Shown: in pieces, positions 41,879 to 50,478 of the stretch
Layout: each line of letters starts with the position of its first letter
Numbering within the stretch: position 1 is the stretch's first letter
NCBI RefSeq assembly: GCF_004634195.1
Contig: NZ_SKBP01000001.1
Span: forward strand, 496,001 to 560,000
Reading direction: 5' to 3'
Source of the DNA: Flavobacterium salilacus subsp. salilacus
GTDB lineage: Bacteria; Bacteroidota; Bacteroidia; Flavobacteriales; Flavobacteriaceae
Length of the DNA: 64,000 nucleotides
Notes under the pieces: model-generated
Seen by the model: the letters and a program-made list of their open reading frames with translations, nothing else
What the model was told of the DNA's origin: nothing
Databases searched by the model: none
Translations under genes and position numbers: made by a program

Positions 41879-42487
41879 ATGAAAAAACTCCTTCTTTTCT
41901 TTTCGTATGCTTTTAACCCGCTGCTTATTCCACTATATGCTACCTTGTTTTATTTCCTGGTAACGCAAAATTATTTTTATAAGCACGAAATTTATCTTGT
42001 ATTTATACAAGTGCTTATATTAACCATGCTGTTGCCCATATCATTATTTTATCTTTTACGTTCGTTGGGGCTTATACGTACCAAAATGCTGATTGATAAA
42101 AAAGAGCGCAAACTTCCGTTAGCGTTTTATGCTGTGCTGCTGCTGGTATTAATAAAACACAGTTTTTCCGTATTGGTTATACATGAACTGTATTATTATT
42201 TTTTGGGCAGCCTTATCAGTATAATGATTGCTTTAACCCTGATACTTTTTAAACAGAAAATAAGCCTTCATGTAATGGGGATATCCTCATTAACGGTATT
42301 TGTAATAAGCATATCGGCATATTACCATATCTCTTTTCTCTACCTCATCGCTTTTTTAATACTGTCTTCGGGGCTTGTCGCTTCTTCACGATTACAGGAA
42401 AAAGAGCATTCGCTGAGCGGCATTTTTTTGGGCAGCATTGCAGGTATATTACCTCAGGTATTATTATGGTTTGTATGGCTGCTTTAG
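41879..42487 (+). CDS. Integral membrane protein of unknown function, rpoN operon
   Basis: 202 residues with about six hydrophobic helices (~4-27, 39-62, 81-100, 105-125, 132-152, 155-175, last ~182-200). Notable segments: SYAFNPLLIPLYATLF, LGLIRTKMLIDKKERKLPLAFYAVLL and LVASSRLQEKEHSLSGIFLGSIAGILPQ. The charged loop and the C-terminal half faintly resemble PAP2-type phosphatases, but the full catalytic His/Arg motifs are not visible. Starts 3 bp after rpoN, so it is translated from the same mRNA. I do not recognise a named family. Confidence 0.7.
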   Translation: MKKLLLFFSYAFNPLLIPLYATLFYFLVTQNYFYKHEIYLVFIQVLILTMLLPISLFYLLRSLGLIRTKMLIDKKERKLPLAFYAVLLLVLIKHSFSVLVIHELYYYFLGSLISIMIALTLILFKQKISLHVMGISSLTVFVISISAYYHISFLYLIAFLILSSGLVASSRLQEKEHSLSGIFLGSIAGILPQVLLWFVWLL

Positions 42488-42509
42488 GTATAATTAAAAC
42501 ACACTAAGG

Positions 42510-42555
42510 GGCTGCCTCAAAAGTACTTAAATAAGCATTTTTGAGGCAGCCTCTT
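42510..42555. terminator. Two-way terminator hairpin with GGCTGCCTCAAAA arms
   Basis: Perfect 13-bp arms (42510-42522 and 42539-42551) with a 16-nt loop, between converging genes. TTTT follows on the plus strand. Related to the ends of the 10-kb repeat (TTTTGAGACAGCC at 10207-10219). Confidence 0.65.
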
Positions 42556-42584
42556 TTGTATCATCACTAAGCTTTAATGAGCTG

Positions 42585-43253
42585 TTAAGCCTCTAATATT
42601 GCAATCATCTTTTCTGCAACACCTTTTGCCGAAGCAGGATTTTGTCCGGTTACTATATTACCATCAGCGATACTGTTTGCAGACCATGGTGCTGCCGCAT
42701 GAAATATAGCTCCCTGACGGGTAAGAGCCGTTTGCAAATCAAATGGCACATCTGCTTTGGCATACTTATCTTCTTCTTCCGAAGTAAACGAAGCTATGTT
42801 TTTACCGTTTACAAGATAGGTGCCATCGCTAAGCTTTACATTAAGCAACGATACGGGACCGTGACACACAGCGCCCACTACTGCATTGCGCTCATAAGTT
42901 TCTTTAATTACTTGTTTAAGTTGTGGGTTTTCGGGCATATCAACCATTGGGGCAAGACCGCCGGGAATAAAAATAGCATCATAAGCGCTTACATCTATAT
43001 CCGACAGTTTTACTGCTTTTTGCATGCTTTCCCATCCCTTACCTGTTAAAAAAGCAAGGTTATCCGGGTCATCAGCAAGGTTAAGGGCATCAAGATACGG
43101 AGTATCTCCGGTAAGGCTGGCAAAGTCTATTTGATAGTTTGCTTTGTCAAATTCGGCATAAGGGTGTGCCACTTCAGGTAAAAAAGTACCTGTTCTTCTG
43201 TTGTTTGGTCCAATTCCATTGGCATTCGAAACAATAATTAAAACGTTTTTCAT
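42585..43253 (-). CDS. DJ-1/PfpI-family protein (Hsp31-like glyoxalase/deglycase type)
   Basis: 222 residues. Class I glutamine-amidotransferase-like fold with nucleophile Cys130 in VVGAVCHGPVSLLNV, the FIPGGLAPMVDMPENPQL segment and catalytic Glu likely in TFLPEVAHPYAEF (Glu27). The pattern fits Hsp31/type 1 DJ-1 proteins, which convert methylglyoxal without glutathione in other species; protein-deglycase claims are disputed. It follows the ABM monooxygenase gene by 36 bp on the same strand, a likely two-gene stress operon. Confidence 0.9.
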   Translation of the reverse strand: MKNVLIIVSNANGIGPNNRRTGTFLPEVAHPYAEFDKANYQIDFASLTGDTPYLDALNLADDPDNLAFLTGKGWESMQKAVKLSDIDVSAYDAIFIPGGLAPMVDMPENPQLKQVIKETYERNAVVGAVCHGPVSLLNVKLSDGTYLVNGKNIASFTSEEEDKYAKADVPFDLQTALTRQGAIFHAAAPWSANSIADGNIVTGQNPASAKGVAEKMIAILEA

Positions 43254-43289
43254 GATATAAAAATTTACAGATTAATAATAAGTTGCTGT

Positions 43290-43580
43290 TTAATAGATTT
43301 GTTTTACGATAGTCAGCTCACGGGTTTCGAGGTGAGGTATTATTTTTTTAAACACGATGTTCTGATAATGCTCAGAAAGCTTGTGTGCGTTTAAAGCCTC
43401 TTCATCCGCATAGCGTTCATGCAGTATTAGCTCGTTCGGGTTGTTTTCTGACCGGTAAATGTTGTACAGGATATTTCCTTCTTCGTTTCGGGTTTTTTCA
43501 ACCAGTTCAGGCAACAGGCTCAAAATTTCGTCTCTTTCACTCTCCCTGATGTTCCATTTTACTAAAAGTTCTTTTTCCAT
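43290..43580 (-). CDS. Antibiotic-biosynthesis-monooxygenase (ABM) domain protein
   Basis: 96 residues: a single ferredoxin-like ABM domain (YgiN/quinol-monooxygenase type). Motifs: VKWNIRESERDEILSLLPELVEKTRNEEGNILYNIYRSENNPNELILHERYADEEALNAH shortened here to its key parts RNEEGNILYNIYRS, ELILHERYADEEALNAH and LSEHYQNI. These small dimeric proteins act on quinones or other electron-rich aromatics without cofactor. First gene of the operon with the DJ-1-like protein, which suggests response to electrophiles or quinones. Confidence 0.88.
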   Translation of the reverse strand: MEKELLVKWNIRESERDEILSLLPELVEKTRNEEGNILYNIYRSENNPNELILHERYADEEALNAHKLSEHYQNIVFKKIIPHLETRELTIVKQIY

Positions 43581-43703
43581 GATTTTGTATCTTTATCGGG
43601 TTACTATTTCCTTTTATTTTATACTCCAAAGTTCCGTTGTTATCCCTACTTAAAAATTGATGTATGATAATAAATGAGATAACTTAAAAGAGGGCTAAGC
43701 AAT

Positions 43704-43733
43704 AAAAAAGGATGGTAAATACCATCCTTTTTT
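43704..43733 (-). terminator. Rho-independent terminator after the Crp-like gene
   Basis: Perfect 13-bp stem AAAAAAGGATGGT with its complement, 4-nt loop; T run on both strands. Confidence 0.88.
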
Positions 43734-43758
43734 ATAAATGCTTTTTATTTCGATAAAT

Positions 43759-44337
43759 TTATTTCTTAGCCAATTCCTTCCTCACCCTGCTAAGGCTTTC
43801 GGTAGTAATACCCAGATAGGAAGCAAGATGATAGTTTTTTATATGCTGCTCAATGTTGGGATAGGCTTTTAAAAACCTAAGGTATTTCTCTTCGGCAGTG
43901 AGAGCCAAATCGCTCAATATTCTTTTTTGGAAACTGGCAAAAAAGCGTTCCATTTTTATCCTGAAAAAACTTTCAACCTGAGGTACTTGCTTATACAACA
44001 GCTCCATATCCTCTTTTGAAATTTTATAGATAATCGAGTCTTTAACGCAATCTATATAAAACATAGAAAGCCCTCCCGTAAAAAAAGCAGTATAATCGCT
44101 AATCCACCAATCGTTAACGGCAAATTGCATGGTGTATTCTTTACCGATTTCCGAAATGAAATAGGTGCGCAAACAACCGTCACAAACAAAATACTGATAC
44201 GGTACAGGTTGCCCCGGCAATAACAGTATCTCGCCTTTTTTAGGATAAATTTCCTCAAATTTTTCTTCTACAATTGCAAGTTCGCTTTCAGAAAAATTAA
44301 TCTCTTTAAAAATATCCTTAACAGTACATTTTTGCAT
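43759..44337 (-). CDS. Crp/Fnr-family transcriptional regulator
   Basis: 192 residues. N-terminal cyclic-nucleotide-binding-like beta-roll (~20-115; KGEILLLPGQPVPYQYFVCDGCLRTYF, then GKEYTMQFAVNDWWISDY). C-terminal helix-turn-helix is short and ends LASYLGITTESLSRVRKEL (~170-190), the common Bacteroidota form. The phosphate-binding cassette of true cAMP receptors (GExA...RxA) is not visible, so cAMP binding is doubtful. Neighbours downstream are the ABM/DJ-1 pair, possible targets but separated by a terminator. Confidence 0.9.
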   Translation of the reverse strand: MQKCTVKDIFKEINFSESELAIVEEKFEEIYPKKGEILLLPGQPVPYQYFVCDGCLRTYFISEIGKEYTMQFAVNDWWISDYTAFFTGGLSMFYIDCVKDSIIYKISKEDMELLYKQVPQVESFFRIKMERFFASFQKRILSDLALTAEEKYLRFLKAYPNIEQHIKNYHLASYLGITTESLSRVRKELAKK

Positions 44338-44371
44338 CGTAATGTGATTTAACTTACATAAATCAGGAGAG

Positions 44372-45094
44372 TTACAGTATATAAAAAATAAGTCCTAAAC
44401 TTACCGTGTTGAGGTTTATTTTCTGCCCATCATCATTCAGCCTTGCTTCTTGTTTGTATAAAGGTGTTATACCATAATAGGCATATAAGTTCCAAGTATT
44501 CCAGCCTGCAGAAATATAGGCACCGTAAACAATACTATTAAGGTCGCCATTGCTTTTTACTTTTGTACTTCCTCCTGAAAGTGGGTAGTATTGGGCTTTA
44601 TCAGCAAAAAGATAACTTATCTTAAAACCTGTATAAACACGCCAAAATTTATGGCTGACGTCATCAGAGTTACGCCAGCGTAATTCTATAGGCAATTCGA
44701 GGTAATGGAGTACTTGCTTATTTTTGTCAAAATCGGCAGCATCTTCCTGTTCATAAAATACCGCCCCGGCACTTTCGGTTACTTTAAGGTCATGTTTTAT
44801 GTTATAATAAGCATACCCCAGTCCCACAGCTATAGCATACGTTCTTTTTTCGTTAATTGGCATATCTCGTAAAAAACCCATAGTCAATCCGGTAGAAACA
44901 GAGTTTTGGTCGTAACCGTCAGGCTTATTTTGCATAAGCACATAGGATATCGAAGCATAAAACTGGTCTTCTCTATACAAGGGGTCAGGCTTAACAGTAA
45001 TGCTATCGGTTTTTTCCTCAGCTACTTCGTCAATGTTTTGAGCAAATGAAGTACTGATAACAAAACCGAGCATAAATATAAATAGTGACCGCAT
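44372..45094 (-). CDS. Outer-membrane beta-barrel protein (porin-like, PorT-type fold)
   Basis: 240 residues. Signal peptide ends TSFAQ at 19. A short acidic linker is followed by strands such as YREDQFYASISYVLMQ, VSTGLTMGFLRDMPI, YAIAVGLGYAYYNI, HYLELPIELRWR, WRVYTGFKISYLFAD, GAYISAGWNTWNLYAYYGI and a final VSLGLIFYIL. The LELPIELRWR/KISYLF pattern is frequent in the Bacteroidota PorT-like barrel group. Identity with the T9SS component PorT is not claimed. Ends 34 bp before the Crp-like gene on the same strand, so possibly co-transcribed. Confidence 0.78.
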   Translation of the reverse strand: MRSLFIFMLGFVISTSFAQNIDEVAEEKTDSITVKPDPLYREDQFYASISYVLMQNKPDGYDQNSVSTGLTMGFLRDMPINEKRTYAIAVGLGYAYYNIKHDLKVTESAGAVFYEQEDAADFDKNKQVLHYLELPIELRWRNSDDVSHKFWRVYTGFKISYLFADKAQYYPLSGGSTKVKSNGDLNSIVYGAYISAGWNTWNLYAYYGITPLYKQEARLNDDGQKINLNTVSLGLIFYIL

Positions 45095-45198
45095 AGTAGT
45101 ATATAACCGTTAGTAGTACAAAGATGCAAAAGTTTACCTATACTTTATTACTGACTGCCTATCTTTTTCGCCGGCAACAACCATTATGCCTTTATGCA

Positions 45199-46272
45199 TC
45201 ACTCAATGGCAGCATCCTTCGGATTAGCTGTATTAGGTTCTGCTAACGATACCCTTGTTCTGGGTAAACTCTCAGGATAATTTTTTTGCAGGTACTCTAT
45301 AAGCTTTTCTCTTACATATACACGCAAGTCCCACGATATTGAGGAGTCGGCAGAGCTCATCAGGGCACGTATCTCCATAACATCTGCCTTAGCATCGGTA
45401 ACCTGCAATACGTTTACTTTACCATCCCACAAGTCAGAGCCTTCCAAAAGACGAGTAAGCTCTTCGCGCAGCTTATCTATAGGAACACGAAAATCGGTAT
45501 AAATAAAAACTGTTCCCAAAATTTCGGCAGTACTCCTTGTCCAGTTCTGGAAAGGTTTTTCTATAAAATAGGTAGTTGGCACTACCAGCCTGCGTTTATC
45601 CCAAATACTTATTACTACATAGGTAAGCGTAATTTCTTCTACACGCCCCCACTCGCCTTCTACAATCAGTACATCATCTAACCGTATGGGTTGTGTTATC
45701 GCTATTTGTATTCCTGCCAGCAGTGTACCCAATGCTTTTTGTGCCGAAAAACCAATAATGATACCGGCAATACCTGCCGATGCCAAAACACTTGCGCCTA
45801 CGGCACGGATGCTCTCAAAACTCATAAGGGCAATACCTATGGCAAGCACAATAATAATAAATACCGCTACCCGCTCCAGTATGTTAAACTGGGTATATAC
45901 CCGCCTTGCATTTAAGTTGTCCGAAGCGGTAATATCATACTTTCGTATAAGCCTTGTTTTTGTAACCCGGAGTACAATAATTAAAAACCATGTTATGCTT
46001 ATTATAAACAGCAATGTACCTATGTGCCCGATAATGCTTAATTGAGGCTCTGCAAAAATATTGCTCGACACGCCTATACGTAATACTAAGGCAATTATAA
46101 ACAGAATAAGCGGAACTTTAATGCGGTGTGCAAAGTTGACGGGTAGTATATTTTTAGGATTTTTGCCTATTTTATTTAAAACAAAAAATACTACTGCAAA
46201 TGTAATTATGAGCCCCAATGCTCCAAAAATGATGTATCTGATAAGACCGGGGGCTATAGCTATAAAATTCAT
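45199..46272 (-). CDS. Mechanosensitive channel of the MscS family
   Basis: 357 residues. Four predicted helices (~9-31, 51-70, 83-103, 133-155) precede the pore helix and beta domain: VRAVGASVLASAGIAGIIIGFSAQKALGTLLAGIQIAITQPIRLDDVLIVEG in family order, abbreviated to ASVLASAGIAGIIIGFSAQ at ~165-183 and QPIRLDDVLIVEGEWG. The pore helix has the Ala/Gly packing pattern of MscS. A cytoplasmic domain follows (YVREKLIEYLQKNYPESLP). Releases solutes under hypo-osmotic shock in related bacteria. Monocistronic. Confidence 0.92.
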   Translation of the reverse strand: MNFIAIAPGLIRYIIFGALGLIITFAVVFFVLNKIGKNPKNILPVNFAHRIKVPLILFIIALVLRIGVSSNIFAEPQLSIIGHIGTLLFIISITWFLIIVLRVTKTRLIRKYDITASDNLNARRVYTQFNILERVAVFIIIVLAIGIALMSFESIRAVGASVLASAGIAGIIIGFSAQKALGTLLAGIQIAITQPIRLDDVLIVEGEWGRVEEITLTYVVISIWDKRRLVVPTTYFIEKPFQNWTRSTAEILGTVFIYTDFRVPIDKLREELTRLLEGSDLWDGKVNVLQVTDAKADVMEIRALMSSADSSISWDLRVYVREKLIEYLQKNYPESLPRTRVSLAEPNTANPKDAAIE

Positions 46273-46442
46273 AGTAAGGTATTTATGGTTTTAACCCTAA
46301 AGTTATAAAATCAAATCGGTGTATTACTGCAATTAAAGATTACATTAACTTATATCGTTATAATAGAAAGTAACGAATAGTATAAATACTTAATGTTACG
46401 TTAACTATGACTAATATCATAACAAAAGTGCGGTTTTGTTGT

Positions 46443-46450
46443 TATATTTG
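46443..46450 (+). promoter_or_regulatory. -7 promoter box for hpf (TATATTTG)
   Basis: 25 bases before ATG 46476. Places an earlier in-frame ATG at 46407 upstream of transcription. Confidence 0.45.
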
Positions 46451-46475
46451 TGTTATAACTAAATTGATATATATC

Positions 46476-46790
46476 ATGCTAATACAAATTAATACCGATA
46501 ATAATATTGAAGGTCATCACAGACTGGAAGAATACTTTACTACACAATTGCAAAACTCATTAAAAAAATATGAGGAAAAAATAACTCGCCTTGAAGTATA
46601 TCTTGGGGACGAGAATAGCGCTAAAGGTGGGGAGAACGACAAACGTTGCAGTATAGAGGCACGCATTGCAGGACTAAAGCCAATAGGTGTAGTAAATCAT
46701 GCTGATACGATTGAAAAAGCCGTATCAGGCGCAACTGATAAAATAAAAAGTGCCTTAGAACATACTTTTGGCAAATTGAACGCCCACTAA
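46476..46790 (+). CDS. hpf: Ribosome hibernation-promoting factor / RaiA family
   Basis: 104 residues from ATG 46476, the conserved start (MLIQINTDNNIEG). Short-form HPF/RaiA fold: the beta strand region TRLEVYLGDENSAKGGENDKRCSIEARIAG and the helix with DTIEKAVSGATDKIKSALEHTFGKL, given here by its parts EVYLGDENSA, CSIEARIAG and AVSGATDKIKSALEHTFGK. Binds the decoding site of resting 30S/70S ribosomes under stress. The long-form C-terminal dimerisation domain is absent. Single gene with its own promoter and terminator. Confidence 0.9.
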   Translation: MLIQINTDNNIEGHHRLEEYFTTQLQNSLKKYEEKITRLEVYLGDENSAKGGENDKRCSIEARIAGLKPIGVVNHADTIEKAVSGATDKIKSALEHTFGKLNAH

Positions 46791-46806
46791 ACCGGAGCAA
46801 CTCAAC

Positions 46807-46844
46807 AAAAAACTCCCGATGCAAAACATCGGGAGTTTTTTTAT
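46807..46844 (+). terminator. Rho-independent terminator after hpf
   Basis: Stem AAAAAACTCCCGATG (46807-46821) with its complement from 46827, 5-nt loop, T7. Confidence 0.88.
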
Positions 46845-46868
46845 ATCGTTTTCACTGATTATAATGGC

Positions 46869-47843
46869 TTACAGCGTACCCAATATGGTATCTAAAACCC
46901 ATGAGGTATGAGCTCCTGTATTTCCTGTTGACGGGTGCCGGGCATTACCCATAAGATGCTCTCTCATATTTTGCACATGGTATAACTGGATATTCTCAGG
47001 ATTTTCTATAAACAATTCTTTACGCCCCGCTGCATTGGTAAGTATAACCGGTTCTTCCTCAAAAACAGAAAAATCAATTTTACCTTCGCTGCCATGTATG
47101 GTAACACTATCTTCTCTGGTACTGCTGCCAAAATTCCATGTAGCCGAACCTGTTACACCTGTATTGTGCAACCAGCAGGCAGCAACGGCATCTTTGGCGG
47201 TATAAAGCCCTTGCTGGTTGGTTGTTATGCCCTGTACCATAGTTATGTTACCCAGCATTTGTATAAATAAATCGAGCCCGTGACTGGCAAGGTCGTCAAA
47301 ATACCCGCCTACGGCAATTTTGGCATCTGTTCGCCAGTTATATTCACCTGACTTATCTATGGGCGATGGTGTTTTGGTAAGCAGCCAGTTGATGTGGCGT
47401 GGCTCGCCAATAGCACCCGCGTCAATCCATTCTCTTACTTGCTTAAAGCGAGGTAAGGAGCGACGGTAGTATGCTACAAACAACGGAAGGTTTTTATCTT
47501 CAAAAGCCCTGCAAATCGTTACACACTCAGCATAGTTTGGTGCCATGGGTTTTTCTATACAACAGGGTTTACCCGCATCGGCAACTTTCAGGGCATAATA
47601 CATGTGGGTATCAGGAGGGGTTGCTATATATACCGCATCTACTTCGGGGTCGTTTATCAGTGCATCTGCATCATTATAATAAGCAGGAACGCCGTGCCTA
47701 TGGGCATAATCTGCAGCTTTTTCCATATCTCGGCGCATTACCGCCTGTAGTTTAAATCCCTCTGTTTTGGTATATGCCGGACCACTTTTGCGCTCTGTTA
47801 CATTACCGCAGCCAATAATTCCCCATTTTATAACTGAATCCAT
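46869..47843 (-). CDS. Gfo/Idh/MocA-family NAD(P)-dependent oxidoreductase
   Basis: 324 residues. Rossmann nucleotide motif GIIGCGNVTERKSGPA (8-23), then the EKP motif CIEKPMAPNYAECVTICRAF and the C-terminal substrate domain with AKIAVGGYFDDLASHGLDLFIQMLG, whose GGxxxDxxxH-type layout is catalytic. Substrates of this family are usually sugars, sugar acids or myo-inositol; none can be chosen here. Monocistronic, converges on hpf. Start ATG at 47843 gives the normal family N-terminus. Confidence 0.9.
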   Translation of the reverse strand: MDSVIKWGIIGCGNVTERKSGPAYTKTEGFKLQAVMRRDMEKAADYAHRHGVPAYYNDADALINDPEVDAVYIATPPDTHMYYALKVADAGKPCCIEKPMAPNYAECVTICRAFEDKNLPLFVAYYRRSLPRFKQVREWIDAGAIGEPRHINWLLTKTPSPIDKSGEYNWRTDAKIAVGGYFDDLASHGLDLFIQMLGNITMVQGITTNQQGLYTAKDAVAACWLHNTGVTGSATWNFGSSTREDSVTIHGSEGKIDFSVFEEEPVILTNAAGRKELFIENPENIQLYHVQNMREHLMGNARHPSTGNTGAHTSWVLDTILGTL

Positions 47844-47917
47844 TTGTACTTACTTTTAAAGGATAAAAATATTTATTTTTATTGAATAAGTTATACTCAT
47901 TAATGCAAAGAAAAAGT

Positions 47918-47946
47918 AAAGCCCTCACAATAAGTGCAAGGGCTTT
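47918..47946 (-). terminator. Terminator after the DUF6029 gene
   Basis: Stem AAAGCCCT/AGGGCTTT plus inner CAC/GTG with a two-base bulge; T-rich on the minus strand. Confidence 0.7.
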
Positions 47947-47973
47947 GATATATTTGGTGAATGGTTAGTTCCT

Positions 47974-49674
47974 TTAAAATGCTGTGCTTAAAGATACTGT
48001 AAAGCCTGTACTTTCGGGCACAAAACGACATACACCTCCCACACACACAAGTCCGCCACGCTGCCTGCCATAGTTTAGTGCCATTCGCGTAGCTCCGTAA
48101 CGATAAGCACCGCCCACATTATAATAGTGGGTTTGCTGGTCGCTATCATCATTGCCATAGTTATAAATATCCCATACGTACAATGAATATTTATCATTAA
48201 GGTTAAGTTCTACAGTAGCGCCTGCCCAGTTTTTTCTGTCGGCATCAGCCCACATGTGCTCACCTTCAAAACGTATTGACTTGGTTGTATCAAAGTTATA
48301 TACTGCTTCTCCTGTTACAATGTTTGTATTTACTTCTTCGCCGCCTTGCAGCCACAGGGTGTTATAATACTGGCGAACGTAATAAAAATTAGTAAGCCAT
48401 GTTTCTGAAAATCTCTTTTTTATCTCAAGGTTGTAATCAGAAAAATATTTCTCGCCTACGCCAAAAAGATCTGTTTCATACTCCGCAGGGGCAAACCTGT
48501 ACTTACCGGGCAGGTTATACCAGCTGGAAGCATTAAGTCCTACTTTTGTACCATACTTACCACCAATGGCTGTTTCTTTGGCAAACTCATAAAAAATATC
48601 TATCTGCCCGCCTGTTTCTCCCGCTTTCATTATGGATTGGTCTATAAAATCGACTTTTCCCTGTGCCTGAAAAACATAAATGTTAGCCAGGTTAGAGTGA
48701 TGCTGTTTGGTTAAAGCCGGTACAAAGTTGAGTACTTTATCATTATAGTTAAGACTCGAAGAGGTGGCATCTACAAAAGAGGGTTCTCTTTCGGAGAGGA
48801 AACTCATGTTTTCCATCCTTCTTACAGTGGCATCTATACCAAGCCCTGTACCTGTATATCCGAAATTGAGAAGAATAGCATTTCCGGGTTTTATAAAATC
48901 ATTGTTAATACGGTTTTGTACATCCAGTACTGCATCTTTTTGTTTATAATCGTATTCGCCGGAAATGTAAAATGAGTTGTGTATAAAATTAATTCTTCCC
49001 GCAAAAGCATTGGTAAGTTCATCAAAAGCCGGATTGGGAATGGTTACTTTTTCATACCTGCCTACATAGCTTGCTCCAAAAGAAAGATCGGACTCTTCAA
49101 ATTTAAACAGGTTGCTTAGGTTAATATCCGAATCAAAACCGTATATCCTTCCGTCAGATACATCAAAACCGGTACGCTGCTGCCCGAAAAGGGCTGTTAG
49201 CCTAACGCTGTTGCTGGGTCTGAAAAGTACGCGCCCGCCTCGCAGGGCTGTATTGATACCCAGGGCGCGGTCTTCCCATGCGCGAAGTAACAAACCGCTG
49301 CCAAACTGCTCGTAAAAATATCCGGCAGTAAGTTCTATTTTTTCAGTTTTATAGTTCAGGTAATAGGTGCCTACACCTCCTCCTTTAAATTTAGGGTTGT
49401 AGTTAAGCAGTGCATTATCTTCGTAGGCTTCTATCTGAAAACCGGCTGTAAACCTGCCGTACTGATAGTTTGTTAAAAAATAATTATTGGATCGTAAAGG
49501 GGTTTCGGGATGTTCTATTCCTCTCCCTTTATCATTTAAGTACCACTGTATGTTCGATTCAAATCCGCCATATACCCTTACTTCCTGTTTTTCTTCAGTT
49601 TCCGTTTCGGTATCCTGAGCATATAATGATCCTGCTGCCAAAGGCAGTAACATAAAAAGTAATTTTCTTTTCAT
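47974..49674 (-). CDS. DUF6029-family outer-membrane protein
   Basis: 566 residues. Signal peptide ends GSLYAQ at 20. An acidic ETETEEKQE linker is followed by a long series of barrel-like strands, opening with VRVYGGFESNIQWYLND and RSNNYFLTNYQYGRFTAGFQIEAYEDN and ending FTVSLSTAF. A late segment has a Cys pair (VCVGGVCRF, ~547-555). These features match the Bacteroidota DUF6029 family of predicted outer-membrane barrels of unknown role. It starts 3 bp after the TlpA-like gene on the same strand, so the two are co-transcribed. That link suggests a role in an oxidative-folding or redox setting. Confidence 0.83.
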   Translation of the reverse strand: MKRKLLFMLLPLAAGSLYAQDTETETEEKQEVRVYGGFESNIQWYLNDKGRGIEHPETPLRSNNYFLTNYQYGRFTAGFQIEAYEDNALLNYNPKFKGGGVGTYYLNYKTEKIELTAGYFYEQFGSGLLLRAWEDRALGINTALRGGRVLFRPSNSVRLTALFGQQRTGFDVSDGRIYGFDSDINLSNLFKFEESDLSFGASYVGRYEKVTIPNPAFDELTNAFAGRINFIHNSFYISGEYDYKQKDAVLDVQNRINNDFIKPGNAILLNFGYTGTGLGIDATVRRMENMSFLSEREPSFVDATSSSLNYNDKVLNFVPALTKQHHSNLANIYVFQAQGKVDFIDQSIMKAGETGGQIDIFYEFAKETAIGGKYGTKVGLNASSWYNLPGKYRFAPAEYETDLFGVGEKYFSDYNLEIKKRFSETWLTNFYYVRQYYNTLWLQGGEEVNTNIVTGEAVYNFDTTKSIRFEGEHMWADADRKNWAGATVELNLNDKYSLYVWDIYNYGNDDSDQQTHYYNVGGAYRYGATRMALNYGRQRGGLVCVGGVCRFVPESTGFTVSLSTAF

Positions 49675-49677
49675 TGG

Positions 49678-50154
49678 TTACAGTTCCTTCAGTTTATTGT
49701 ACAGTTCTATTTCGGCTCCCTGACTGTACCCATTGTGTACATACACCACTTTTTTGTTTTTTACTACTACAGTGTATGGAGGATTTGCAATGGCAAGTGC
49801 CCTTTTAAGATCCTGATTGGTATCTAAAAGAACGGTGTAATCCCAATTTTTACCATTAAGTAATGGCTTTACTCTTTTTTGGGTGCGTGTATCATCTATA
49901 GAAACAGCAATAACCTCCATATTAAGCTCCTTAGACCACTGTGCATAATGCTCTTTTATAGCATCAAGCTCATTGATACATGGTGCACACCATGTAGCCC
50001 AAAATGTAAATACGTATAGCTTGTCCTTTTCGCTAAAATCGTTTTTTACATTATATGTTTTATTATTTACCGATTTTAAGGTTACGCTGGGCATTGCTTT
50101 TTGCGCATTGGCAGAAAAAGTAATTAGTAATAACAGTACAAGTAAATTTTTCAT
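49678..50154 (-). CDS. TlpA/ResA-like periplasmic thiol-disulfide oxidoreductase
   Basis: 158 residues. Signal peptide ends SANAQ at 18. A thioredoxin domain (~20-155) carries FWATWCAPC with Cys56 and Cys59, then the ELDAIKEHYAQW helix and a cis-Pro region ANPPYTVVV. Expected periplasmic or surface-linked reductase/oxidase activity. First gene of a two-gene unit with the DUF6029 barrel and divergent from the T9SS thioredoxin gene across a 324-bp gap. Confidence 0.9.
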   Translation of the reverse strand: MKNLLVLLLLITFSANAQKAMPSVTLKSVNNKTYNVKNDFSEKDKLYVFTFWATWCAPCINELDAIKEHYAQWSKELNMEVIAVSIDDTRTQKRVKPLLNGKNWDYTVLLDTNQDLKRALAIANPPYTVVVKNKKVVYVHNGYSQGAEIELYNKLKEL

Positions 50155-50478
50155 GTTATAAAATTATAGGTAATATTTATTATGTTGTTTGAGTGGCAAT
50201 ATTAAAAAAATTTTGACAGTATCCCGCATTTTTTTTAAATAGAATAAAAAAGACTCAATTTAAGAGTAAAATACTTATTATATATAACGTATAAGTAATC
50301 TTTAATTACGAAAATGAGAATAGAATAAGAAAAATTTTGAAATATATTTTGGGGGTATCATTTTTTTATATATTTTCGGGTAAAATTTACTTTTCCTTTT
50401 TATATCTGTTAAAAGTCAAACAATTTAAAAGAAAAACGTTACATATAAAACAAAACTAACTTTTCAAAAAGAAAAAAC
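50155..50478. other. AT-rich divergent intergenic region (324 bp)
   Basis: Separates the TlpA-like gene (minus) from the T9SS thioredoxin gene (plus). No open frame of note, no perfect TAnnTTTG box and no strong hairpin seen. It has poly-A/T tracts and a GGGGGTATC segment near 50350. Likely holds promoters for both directions, but I cannot place them. Confidence 0.5.

Noticed and set aside
44372..45094. Calling the barrel protein the T9SS component PorT
   Set aside because: Only the general barrel pattern is visible; no specific PorT signature can be confirmed without a search.
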